Below are positions 57,805 through 64,000 of a stretch of DNA of 64,000 nt, one piece after another (within the stretch, counting starts at the first letter, position 1; each line of letters starts with the position of its first letter). The notes under the pieces were generated by a model, which worked only from the letters and a program-made list of their open reading frames with translations, made no database searches and was not told where the DNA came from. The translations under genes were made by a program, and so were the position numbers. Source of the stretch: Nonomuraea polychroma. Its GTDB lineage: Bacteria > Actinomycetota > Actinomycetes > Streptosporangiales > Streptosporangiaceae. Location: positions 7,219,501 to 7,283,500 of the forward strand of contig NZ_SAUN01000001.1 in NCBI RefSeq assembly GCF_004011505.1, written 5' to 3'.

Positions 57805-59369
57805 GCCAGGGCCACCTTCTCCGCCAGGCCGAGCGGCAGTCCCCCGGACCCGGCGATCGTGTCGTGGAACTCCTTCAGCGAGCCCTGGAACGACCCGCGG
57901 ATGCGGTCGATCTCGATGGCGCCGGTGAGGTAGGACGGCGCCTGCGTGGGCCAGGCGCAGTAGCGGTTCACCTCGCCCTGGGCGGTGCCGGGCGAGAGCG
58001 ACGCCTTCGTGGCCATGAACGTCTCGGCCTCCTCGATCGACATGTCCTCGCAGTGCAGCGCCGTGTCGACGACGATCCTGGCGGCACGGAAGATCCGGCA
58101 GTCCAGGTGGGCCAGCTCGGTGGCCGGGGTGTCGAAGTAACCCTGCTCGTGCAGCAGCTTCTCGACATACAGGGCCCAGCCCTCGGTGAAGTACGAGGTG
58201 CGGAAGACCTTCCTGACCGTGCGCGGGTTGCCCGCCATGTACGACAGGTGCCAGTGGTGCCCCGGGTACGCCTCGTGGACAGAGATCGAGGGCATCTGGG
58301 CCCGCGAATTCGTCCGCAGGCGCTGGCGCACCTGCTCGGGCGTGAAGTCGTCAGGCGTGTACGGCACGAAGAAGACGCCGGTCCGCGAACTGGCCAGCGG
58401 CGGCGGCGCGAGATAGTGGGCGACGGACAAGATCGGCCGGGTGTACTCCGCAGACGGCAGCACGTGGCACTCCTCGCCGTCGGCGAACGTCACCAGGTCA
58501 CGCTCCCTGACGAACTCCCGTGCCCGCCGGGTCTCCGCCTCGTACTCGGCCCGCATGTCCGCCAAGGTCGGCGGATGGTCGTCCATGAGGAACTCCATCG
58601 CGGCCCGCCAGTCCTCGGTTCCGTTGACCCGGACCGCGACCTCCCGCATCCTGGCGTCCAGCTCGGCCCACGCGTTCTTGCCCTTCTCGTGCAGCTCGGC
58701 GGCGCCGTACCCGAGGAGCTCGCGCTCGCGCAGCAGCGTGGAGTAGAGCCGCTCCCCCATCCGCCAGGTGCCGCCGCACTGGAACTCCTCGAGGAAGGTG
58801 ACAAGCTGGTCGAACGCCTCGCCGGCCGGCTCGGCGGCGGCCGCCAGCTTGGCACGCAGCTCGGGGTCCTCGACCATGCCGGGGATCGTCCGGGTGAGGA
58901 AGTTGCGGCCGGTGCGGGCCTGGCCGAGCCCTCGCTGGACGAGCAGCGGCGCCGCCAGGTCGGGGTCGAGGTTCGCCCGGCAGGCCGCCAGCACGGCGGG
59001 AACCTCCGCTAACCGGGAGATCGCGGCCGACACCAGCTCGGGCTCAGGCTTCAGTCGCCGCTGGAACGGCGTGTACATGGCGCCGAAGATCGGCGAGAGG
59101 TAGGCCGCGGGGTCGCGGCGCCACTCGGGCCAGGACGCCAGCGCGATGGACCCTCTCAGCTGCGAGAGGACAAGGTCTCTGTCGATCGCGTCGTCGAGGG
59201 ACGCGGCCTCGGTCGCCGACAGGCGATCCAGCCAGCGAGCCTCTTCCTGCTCGCGGGCGGTCCAGGCGGAGGCGGTGAAATCGCCGAGGGTGTGATCGTA
59301 GCCGTCGGCTCCCAGGAGGCTGGCGACGACGGGACGGTCAGAAAAGTACCACTTGAGAAACTCGTCCAC
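57801..59369 (-). CDS. DUF885 family protein (putative metallopeptidase)
   Basis: A 522-residue protein of the DUF885 family, with the conserved SVHEAYPGHHWHLSYM near residue 350, which includes the HExxxGHH metal-site pattern, and TEGWALYVEKLLHEQGYFDT near residue 393. These proteins resemble M3/M2-type zinc peptidases in fold but few have known substrates. No signal peptide is seen. The GTG start at 59369 is 6 nt after TAAGGT, so it is probably leaderless, and it is divergent from DUF4032 with only 22 bp between. Confidence 0.85.
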   Translation of the reverse strand: MDEFLKWYFSDRPVVASLLGADGYDHTLGDFTASAWTAREQEEARWLDRLSATEAASLDDAIDRDLVLSQLRGSIALASWPEWRRDPAAYLSPIFGAMYTPFQRRLKPEPELVSAAISRLAEVPAVLAACRANLDPDLAAPLLVQRGLGQARTGRNFLTRTIPGMVEDPELRAKLAAAAEPAGEAFDQLVTFLEEFQCGGTWRMGERLYSTLLRERELLGYGAAELHEKGKNAWAELDARMREVAVRVNGTEDWRAAMEFLMDDHPPTLADMRAEYEAETRRAREFVRERDLVTFADGEECHVLPSAEYTRPILSVAHYLAPPPLASSRTGVFFVPYTPDDFTPEQVRQRLRTNSRAQMPSISVHEAYPGHHWHLSYMAGNPRTVRKVFRTSYFTEGWALYVEKLLHEQGYFDTPATELAHLDCRIFRAARIVVDTALHCEDMSIEEAETFMATKASLSPGTAQGEVNRYCAWPTQAPSYLTGAIEIDRIRGSFQGSLKEFHDTIAGSGGLPLGLAEKVALA

Positions 59370-59375
59370 CGGTGC

Positions 59376-59385
59376 ACCTTATCCT
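59376..59385. promoter_or_regulatory. Interlocked divergent -10 boxes
   Basis: ACCTTATCCT contains TATCCT for the plus strand (59380-59385, 6 nt before ATG 59392) and TAAGGT for the minus strand (59376-59381, 6 nt before GTG 59369). The two boxes share two bases, so only one polymerase can bind at a time. Confidence 0.5.
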
Positions 59386-59391
59386 GAGCAA

Positions 59392-60600
59392 ATGCCCCTG
59401 CAGATGACCGGCGCGCTCGGCGACCCCGACCTCATTCGCCTCCCCTGGGACGTCCCTCTGGCCGACTGGCCGCAACACCATCTGGTCGATCTCCCGCGCG
59501 GCATCTCGCGGCACGTGGTGCGCTTCGCCCGGCTCTCGGGCAAGGTGTACGCGATCAAGGAGATCAGCGAGCGCTACGCCAAGCGCGAATACCAGTTGTT
59601 GTGGGACCTGGCCCGGCTCGACGCACCGGCCGTGGAGCCGGTCGCGTACGTCACCGGCCGCGAGCACGGGCTGGACGCGGCCCTGATCACCAGGCACCTG
59701 CAGTTCTCGCTGCCCTACCGGGCCGTCATGTCCGGCACGCTACGCCCGGACACGCTCACCCGGCTGCTCGACGCCCTGGCCGTGCTGCTGGTGCGGCTGC
59801 ATCTCAACGGCTTCTACTGGGGCGACTGCTCGCTGTCCAACACGTTGTTCCGCAGGGATGCCGGGGCGTTCGCGGCGTACCTGGTGGACGCCGAGACCGG
59901 CGAGATGCACCCGATGATCAGCAACGGCCAGCGGCTGGCCGACATCGACGCGGCGCACACCAACATCTTCGGCGAGATGCTCGACCTGGAGGCCGGCGGC
60001 CTGCTGCATCCGTCCATCGACCCCATGGAGACCGCCGAGGACGTCGTCGCCCGCTACCACCGCCTGTGGGACGAGATCAACGAGAGCGAGATCATCGAGG
60101 AGGTGGACTGGCACCGCGTGGAGCAGCGGATCAGGCGGCTCAACCTGCTGGGCTTCGACGTGGCCGAGATGATGGTGCGGCGCAAGGTCGGCACCGGGCG
60201 GCTCATCGTCCGGCCCAAGGTCGTCGACGCCGGGCACCACCAGCGACGGCTGCTCCGGCTGACCGGACTCGACGTGGAGGAGAACCAGGCGCGGCGGCTG
60301 CTCAACGACCTCGACGGGTTCCGGGTGGCCAAGGGACTGCGGCACGAGGACGAGGCCATCGTGGCGCACAAGTGGCTGGCGGAGGTGTTCCAGCCGACGG
60401 TCGAGGCCATCCCCGCGGAGCTGCGCGGCAAGCTGGAGCCCGCGCAGCTGTTCCACGAGATACTCGACCACCGCTGGTACCTGTCCGAGCAGGCGGGCGC
60501 CGACGTCGGGCTGGAGGCGGCCGTGAAGTCGTACGTGGACAACGTGCTCGTCCACAAGCCCGACGAGAAGGCGCTGCTGCCGGAGGACGCCGCTCAGTAG
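59392..60600 (+). CDS. DUF4032 kinase-like protein
   Basis: The 402-residue protein carries a kinase-like fold seen in DUF4032: SGKVYAIKEISERYAKREY near residue 51 (VAIK-type Lys), LVRLHLNGFYWGDCSLSNTL near residue 138 (a WGDCSLSN loop in place of HRDLKPEN, as in RIO/Bud32-like kinases) and AAYLVDAETGEMH near residue 164 (metal Asp). The DUF4032 C-terminal domain follows, with GFDVAEMMVRRKVGTGRL. Its function is unknown, but phosphotransfer is plausible. It starts at the ATG at 59392; an earlier frame opening lacks support. Confidence 0.82.
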   Translation: MPLQMTGALGDPDLIRLPWDVPLADWPQHHLVDLPRGISRHVVRFARLSGKVYAIKEISERYAKREYQLLWDLARLDAPAVEPVAYVTGREHGLDAALITRHLQFSLPYRAVMSGTLRPDTLTRLLDALAVLLVRLHLNGFYWGDCSLSNTLFRRDAGAFAAYLVDAETGEMHPMISNGQRLADIDAAHTNIFGEMLDLEAGGLLHPSIDPMETAEDVVARYHRLWDEINESEIIEEVDWHRVEQRIRRLNLLGFDVAEMMVRRKVGTGRLIVRPKVVDAGHHQRRLLRLTGLDVEENQARRLLNDLDGFRVAKGLRHEDEAIVAHKWLAEVFQPTVEAIPAELRGKLEPAQLFHEILDHRWYLSEQAGADVGLEAAVKSYVDNVLVHKPDEKALLPEDAAQ

Positions 60601-61199
60601 GCCACCGTGATGCGCCGGCGCGGGTGAGCGCCGTTGTCCAGCTCGTCCGCGACGGCGACCGCGTAGTCCTCGGCGCTGATGAAGCTGCGCCCCTCGGCGT
60701 CGGCCAGCAGGTAGTCGTGGCCGATCCGGTAGACCCCGGTACGCTCGCCCGGCGCGACCTCGGCGGCCGGCGAGATGTAGGTCCAGTCCAGGTCCTCGAC
60801 CGGGAAGAAGAGGCCGAGCGCCGAGCGCTGGGCCAGTGCTTCCTTTTTGTAGATGTCCGGGAACTCGGGCGTGTCGACCAGGTCGAGGTCGGGCGCGACC
60901 TTGAGGCCGCCGGCGCCGCCGACCACGATCAGCCGACGCACCCCGGCCTCGCGCACGCCCTCGATCAGGGCCCGGTTGGCGTCGAGGAACGGCCCCTCCG
61001 GCTCGGTGCCGTCCCGCGGCGGGGAGATGGCGCTGACCACGGCGTCGTGCCCCTTGGCCAGCGTGGCGGCGTCGTGGACGTCGCCCTTGACCGGGCCCCC
61101 TGAGCGGCTGACGCCGGTCACTTCGTGCCCGCGACGGGTGAGCTCTGCGACGATGCGCTGGCCGATCATGCCGGTCGCGCCAAAGACAAGAATCTTCAT
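60594..61199 (-). CDS. NAD(P)-binding epimerase-like protein (SDR a5/NmrA type)
   Basis: A 201-residue Rossmann protein: MKILVFGATGMIGQRIVAEL (GxxGxxG), VTGVSRSGG, DAVVSAISPPRDG and RRLIVVGGAGGL, then LDWTYISPAAEV and a C-terminal FISAEDYAVAVADEL. It resembles the atypical SDRs called YwnB or BVR-B-like, which reduce quinones, flavins or unknown substrates. It is divergent from a HxlR regulator whose palindrome overlaps its -10 box, so it is the probable target of that regulator. Its stop overlaps the DUF4032 gene by 7 bp. Confidence 0.85.
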   Translation of the reverse strand: MKILVFGATGMIGQRIVAELTRRGHEVTGVSRSGGPVKGDVHDAATLAKGHDAVVSAISPPRDGTEPEGPFLDANRALIEGVREAGVRRLIVVGGAGGLKVAPDLDLVDTPEFPDIYKKEALAQRSALGLFFPVEDLDWTYISPAAEVAPGERTGVYRIGHDYLLADAEGRSFISAEDYAVAVADELDNGAHPRRRITVAY

Positions 61200-61206
61200 A
61201 CCGGCA

Positions 61207-61247
61207 AGAGTATCCGTCGGATACTGGTTACTTCATCGTGCTATAAG
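61207..61247. promoter_or_regulatory. HxlR operator and divergent leaderless promoters
   Basis: AGTATCCG-T-CGGATACT (61209-61225) is a perfect inverted repeat with 8-bp arms. On the minus strand TACTCT (61207-61212, 7 nt before ATG 61199) overlaps it. On the plus strand TATAAG (61242-61247) is 6 nt before the HxlR ATG, and its -35 position falls in the palindrome. One dimer could repress both genes. Confidence 0.65.
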
Positions 61248-61253
61248 TACCTT

Positions 61254-61604
61254 ATGGATACCGGTGATGTCTTCGACCCCAACTGCCCGACGAGGGTGGT
61301 TCTGGATCGGATTGGGGACAAGTGGTCGGTGCTGGTGTTGCTCAGCCTCATCGGCGGGCCGATGCGGTTCACGCAGTTGCGGGCCCGGATGGGTGGGGTC
61401 ACGCCCAAGGTGCTGACGCAGACGTTGCGGGCCATGGAGCAGGACGGGCTGGTCACGCGGGAGGTGTTCGCCGAGGTGCCGCCGCGGGTGGAGTACACGC
61501 TGACGGATCTCGGGCGTTCGCTGCACGAACCGATCTCGGCGGTGGCCGCGTGGGCGGAGCGGAACGTGGCCGAGATTCTCCGGTACCGCGAGAAATCCGC
61601 CTGA
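61254..61604 (+). CDS. HxlR-family winged-helix regulator
   Basis: The 116-residue protein has the family pattern: CPTRVVLDRIGDKWSVLVLL, then GPMRFTQLRARMGGVTPKVL and TLRAMEQDGLVTREVF with the wing PPRVEYTLTDLGRSL. HxlR proteins sense electrophiles, aldehydes or redox state and usually regulate a divergent oxidoreductase, here the NAD(P)-binding protein. I chose the ATG at 61254 because it begins just before the conserved Cys (NCPT) and 6 nt after a -10 box. Longer starts run into the operator. Confidence 0.9.
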   Translation: MDTGDVFDPNCPTRVVLDRIGDKWSVLVLLSLIGGPMRFTQLRARMGGVTPKVLTQTLRAMEQDGLVTREVFAEVPPRVEYTLTDLGRSLHEPISAVAAWAERNVAEILRYREKSA

Positions 61605-61641
61605 GCGGCCCGCATCCGGGCACGGGCCGCTGCCGAGGCTT

Positions 61642-62481
61642 TCAGGCGCTCGTGAGCTTGGTGATCTCGGTGGCGATGTCGGGCCAGAGCGCACGCGGCA
61701 GGTCGTGGCCCATGCCGGGATAGGTGACCAGCCTGGCGCCGGGAACGGCCGCCGCCGTGGCCTGGCCTCCCGCCACGGGGACGAGCGGGTCCGCCTCCCC
61801 GTGCAGGACGAGCGTGGGCGCCTTCACCTGCGTGAGCGACTCCGTGCGGCTGCCCGAGGCCATGATGGCGGCCAGCTGCCTGGCCGTGCCCGCAGGGTCG
61901 AAGCACCGGTCGTAGGCCGTCCCGGCCAAGGTGGTGATCCACTCGCGGTCCAGCTCGTAGCCTGGCGAACCGATGACGGACCAGGTCCGCAGCGCCTGCT
62001 CCAGCACGCCGTCCCGATCGGCCGGCGGCGTGGCCATGAGCACCGCGAGCGCCTCCGCGGTCGGCGGGGCTACCTCGGTGCCCGGTGTCGACATGATCGA
62101 GGTCAGGGTGAGCACCCGTTCGGGATGCCGGATGGCCAGGGTCTGGGCGATCATCCCGCCCATCGACGCCCCGACCACGTGGGCGGCGGGCCAGGCAAGC
62201 GCGTCCATGAGGCAGGCGGCGTCGTCCGCCAGGTCGTCGAGCAGGTACGGCGCGGGCGCCCCCGCCTCGGGGACGCCCTTGTCGTGGAAGTGCGTGGACA
62301 GGCCCGCGTCGCGGTTGTCGAACCGCACGACGTGGTGGCCCTGCTCCGCCAGCAGCCGGCAGAACTCCTCGTTCCAGTGGATGAGCTGAGCACCGAGCCC
62401 CATGATGAGGAGCAGGGGTCGTCCTGCCGGCGAGCCGAAGGTCTCGTAGGCGATGTCAATGCCGTTGGCGGTTGCGCGCAT
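61642..62481 (-). CDS. Alpha/beta hydrolase
   Basis: A 279-residue alpha/beta hydrolase: oxyanion-region GRPLLLIMGLGAQLIHW near residue 20, nucleophile Ser in HVVGASMGGMIAQTLA near residue 107, acid Asp in LVLHGEADPLVPV near residue 227 and His in YPGMGHDLPRAL near residue 257. It hydrolyses an ester, lactone or similar small molecule in the cytoplasm. The ATG at 62481 is chosen over a GTG at 62487, because the GTG lies inside a perfect palindrome. That palindrome suggests tight control by an outside repressor. Confidence 0.86.
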   Translation of the reverse strand: MRATANGIDIAYETFGSPAGRPLLLIMGLGAQLIHWNEEFCRLLAEQGHHVVRFDNRDAGLSTHFHDKGVPEAGAPAPYLLDDLADDAACLMDALAWPAAHVVGASMGGMIAQTLAIRHPERVLTLTSIMSTPGTEVAPPTAEALAVLMATPPADRDGVLEQALRTWSVIGSPGYELDREWITTLAGTAYDRCFDPAGTARQLAAIMASGSRTESLTQVKAPTLVLHGEADPLVPVAGGQATAAAVPGARLVTYPGMGHDLPRALWPDIATEITKLTSA

Positions 62482-62485
62482 GGTC

Positions 62486-62516
62486 ACGGAGACCAGAATG
62501 ACATTCTGGTCTCCGT
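62486..62516 (-). promoter_or_regulatory. 31-bp perfect palindrome before the hydrolase gene
   Basis: Arms ACGGAGACCAGAATG and CATTCTGGTCTCCGT (15 bp each) flank a single A at 62501 with no mismatch. It lies 5 bp before the hydrolase ATG. It may be an operator for a TetR/MarR-type dimer (or two dimers), or a hairpin in the 5' end of the mRNA that hides the start. No such regulator is adjacent. Confidence 0.6.
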
Positions 62517-62553
62517 ACGTAAAGTCAGCGCTTGACGAGCCTGCGGCGCGTAG

Positions 62554-63345
62554 TCAGCTCTTGAGGAGCCTTCGGCCGAGCACCGCGCCACCGCCGGCCA
62601 GGGCCAGGATGCCCGTGGCGAGAACGGCGCCGCTCACCGGACTGGACGCCCCGACCTCGGCCTCGGTGTCCTCTGCGCTCGCGGGAGCGGAGACACGCTC
62701 AGGAGCGGCGACGGCCTTCCCGCCCGCCGGCTCCTCGGTGGGCTCAGCGGCCTTTCCGGCCGCCGGCTTCTCGGTGGGCTCCTCTTCGGCCACGACCTTG
62801 GGGGGCTCGGCCGGGTTGGTGTCCTTCCTGGCCCAGGCGCCGGTGGAGAAGGGGACCGGCTGGTTCTTCTTGCCGACACCGGGACCCCACTTGGTGATGA
62901 CGTAGTCGATGTCGATGTGGCCCTGGCCGCCGACGCCGTCCACGTGGAGCGTGTCGGGGTTGAACGTGCCGCCGGTCAGCTCGGCGAAGGTCTTGGCGTC
63001 CAGGTCGAGCATGATGCCGCGGTTGGACGGCGTGCCCGGGCCGCGGTCGCCGACGAAGAAGGGCAGCTTCTTGCCCTTGTAGATGACGTATCCCTCGGTC
63101 AGCAGCGGCCAGCTCGGGCTGGCGGCGAGCCCCTTCTGCATGGGCTTGCCACTGGCCGGCATGCCGGTGTCACCGGCGCGGCCGGAGCCGTCGTCCCAGA
63201 AATAGGACGCTGTGGTCGAGCCCTTGAGCAGGACCTTCTGTTCGTTGTCGGAGTCGGCCTGGGCGGCTGTACAGGCGATGGTCAGCGTGGTGGCGGCGGA
63301 GGCGGCGAGCAGGGCGCAGGAACGCAGGCCAAAACGTGCAGACAT
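62554..63345 (-). CDS. Secreted double-psi beta-barrel (RlpA-like) wall protein with C-terminal anchor
   Basis: The 263-residue protein has a signal peptide (FGLRSCALLAASAATTLTIA, cleavage probably after AQA near residue 31), then an RlpA/3D-like double-psi barrel (about 40-150): ASYFWDDGSG, ASGKPMQKG, FFVGDRGPGTP and RGIMLDLDAKTFAEL. A Pro/Glu/Ala-rich spacer with EEEPTEKPAAGKAAEPTEE follows, and the end has one helix (VLATGILALAGGGAVLG) and RRLLKS. The tail looks like a sortase signal, but the motif is SPVSG instead of LPxTG. Barrels of this type bind or cut peptidoglycan glycan strands. A c-di-AMP riboswitch lies upstream, linking expression to wall and osmotic state. Confidence 0.72.
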   Translation of the reverse strand: MSARFGLRSCALLAASAATTLTIACTAAQADSDNEQKVLLKGSTTASYFWDDGSGRAGDTGMPASGKPMQKGLAASPSWPLLTEGYVIYKGKKLPFFVGDRGPGTPSNRGIMLDLDAKTFAELTGGTFNPDTLHVDGVGGQGHIDIDYVITKWGPGVGKKNQPVPFSTGAWARKDTNPAEPPKVVAEEEPTEKPAAGKAAEPTEEPAGGKAVAAPERVSAPASAEDTEAEVGASSPVSGAVLATGILALAGGGAVLGRRLLKS

Positions 63346-63521
63346 AGAGCAGTGAGGTCCTTTGCGAGGGGTCAGGGACACGCGCTCCTGAAAAAGGGCG
63401 TAGCAAAGCAGAAAGCCGAGCGGGGGTTACTACGCGGAGCGCGGAAAGAGCCTGGGAAAAGGGCCGATCAGCCGGTGGCCGGCACGACGCTGTCTGGGGG
63501 TACGACGCGGTGATACATCAA

Positions 63522-63650
63522 TGAGGTGTCCTCTCCATCACGCCTACCGGGTTAGCTGACGGGTTCGGGCTTGGAGGATGCCCTACCGGCCAGGTGGCCG
63601 GATTCACCCCTGAGGGATGGGTCCCCGGTTCCCGATCGCTCGGGATTCGG
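63522..63650 (-). promoter_or_regulatory. c-di-AMP riboswitch (ydaO-yuaA type)
   Basis: Read on the minus strand, the sequence has the conserved blocks of the ydaO motif in order: an initial stem region with CGAATCCCGAGCGATCGGGA, then ACCGGGGACCC, GGGGTGAATCCGGCC, a TAGGGCA block, CCGAACCCGTCAGCTAACC and CCGGTAGGCG near the 3' end. The GGGGTGAAT and CCGTCAGCTAACC blocks are specific to this class. It ends about 175 bp before the wall-protein ATG, in the same direction. In actinomycetes these riboswitches control Rpf, NlpC/P60 and other wall proteins, turning them off when c-di-AMP is high. Confidence 0.88.
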
Positions 63651-63666
63651 CTATGTAATGGCCCAC

Positions 63667-63714
63667 ACTGTAACCACGTATTCCGGACATACGCAAACGA
63701 TTCATCATGAATCG
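63667..63714 (-). promoter_or_regulatory. Promoter of the riboswitch transcript with flanking palindrome
   Basis: On the minus strand TTGCGT (63691-63696), 18 bp, TACAGT (63667-63672) give a sigma-70-like promoter about 15 bp upstream of the riboswitch. Directly upstream, CGATTCAT-C-ATGAATCG (63698-63714) is a perfect inverted repeat with 8-bp arms, positioned as an activator or repressor site. Confidence 0.5.
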
Positions 63715-63749
63715 GACAAAAGATCTACCTTCATATGAAGGCATAGAAA

Positions 63750-63777
63750 GAGGGGGCACGGCATGCCGTACCCCCTC
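63750..63777 (-). terminator. Terminator of the DUF5302 gene
   Basis: GAGGGGG-C-ACGGC and GCCGT-A-CCCCCTC form a 28-bp nearly perfect hairpin (one C-A mismatch) 12 bp after the DUF5302 stop. On the minus strand it is followed by TTTCT. Beside it CCTTCATATGAAGG (63728-63741) is a perfect 14-bp palindrome of unknown role. Confidence 0.7.
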
Positions 63778-63789
63778 GAAATTCGAGCC

Positions 63790-63990
63790 TCAGCCGCCGC
63801 TCTTGCGCCTGAACGATCTTTTACTCGCAGCCGGGCCGTGCGCCCCGTGGATCTTCGATGGGTCGCCACCCCTGCCACCCGCGCCCGACCCCGCGTGCTG
63901 GTTGCGCTTGCGCTCCAGCGCCTCACGGAACTTGCGCTTCATCTCGTCCTCGGAAGTTTCGCTGGTTTCCGGCTCCGGTGTATCCGCCAT
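63790..63990 (-). CDS. DUF5302 protein
   Basis: The 66-residue, highly charged protein fits DUF5302: an acidic start (PEPETSETSEDEMKRKFREA) with one amphipathic helix (EDEMKRKFREALERKRNQHA), then a Gly-rich spacer and DPSKIHGAHGPAASKRSFRR with a basic end. It is a small actinobacterial protein of unknown function. GGAGG precedes the ATG, at the edge of the window. Confidence 0.85.
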   Translation of the reverse strand: MADTPEPETSETSEDEMKRKFREALERKRNQHAGSGAGGRGGDPSKIHGAHGPAASKRSFRRKSGG

Positions 63991-64000
63991 GAGGACCTCC

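Overview
The window looks like chromosomal DNA of a filamentous, high-GC actinomycete, probably of the Streptosporangiaceae type (Nonomuraea- or Actinomadura-like). I infer this from the very GC-rich third codon positions, the orn-tRNA-His pair, DUF2510, DUF4032, DUF5302 and DUF418 genes, a MocR regulator, a LuxR/DesK-type two-component pair, Tat lipoproteins and many start codons that sit directly behind a -10 box. The genus is inference; no rRNA is present. I see no transposase, integrase, phage gene, CRISPR array or PKS/NRPS cluster. Most of the window is ordinary accessory chromosome.

Layout. (1) 1-8985: a cell-surface polysaccharide operon (two GT2 glycosyltransferases, a CE4 deacetylase, a Wzx-like flippase and a very large polytopic protein with a disordered N-terminus), then DUF418 and GNAT genes. 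(2) 9191-10301: a RelE/HigB-type toxin-antitoxin pair whose toxin frame is broken at a run of six T, followed by a gene-free stretch with an imperfect 54-bp direct repeat. (3) 10302-16041: an anchored clan GH-A glycosidase, an SDR/phosphotransferase pair, and a CelD-type acetyltransferase coupled to a DegT-fold enzyme; the glycosidase and the last two probably belong with the polysaccharide genes. (4) 16074-18163: a MocR regulator divergent from a PNPOx-like flavoprotein, with a palindromic operator between them. (5) 18249-24886: two Ser/Thr kinases, a pseudokinase and a DUF2510 membrane protein, all with one transmembrane anchor and an outer part. (6) 24955-26784: orn, tRNA-His with a strong terminator, a HTH-only LuxR protein and the remains of an NDH-2-like oxidoreductase. 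(7) 26774-32452: lysine 6-aminotransferase, PAQR/hemolysin III protein, penicillin-binding protein, spermidine-synthase-like protein and an unknown protein. (8) 32458-42996: a catabolic locus: amidohydrolase and unusual regulator on one strand; on the other a ribose-type ABC importer translationally coupled to an M20 peptidase, an MBL hydrolase and a D-amino-acid-type PLP enzyme. (9) 42998-49315: two-component system, Cpe-like serine hydrolase, SnoaL-like protein, LtrA, SodC-like lipoprotein and a pterin dehydratase. (10) 49325-52573: an NgcEFG-type GlcNAc/chitobiose importer under a ROK-type palindrome. (11) 52755-57804: ECF sigma factor with a membrane partner, then a sugar-kinase/aminotransferase/TetR/class II aldolase group. 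(12) 57801-63990: DUF885, DUF4032, an NAD(P)-binding/HxlR divergent pair, an alpha/beta hydrolase preceded by a 31-bp perfect palindrome, a double-psi-barrel wall protein under a c-di-AMP (ydaO) riboswitch, and DUF5302.

The least ordinary items are the kinase/kinase/pseudokinase array, the repaired-by-one-base toxin frame, the D-amino-acid-type import and degradation locus with its odd regulator, the riboswitch-controlled wall protein, and the series of perfect palindromes placed on putative leaderless promoters.
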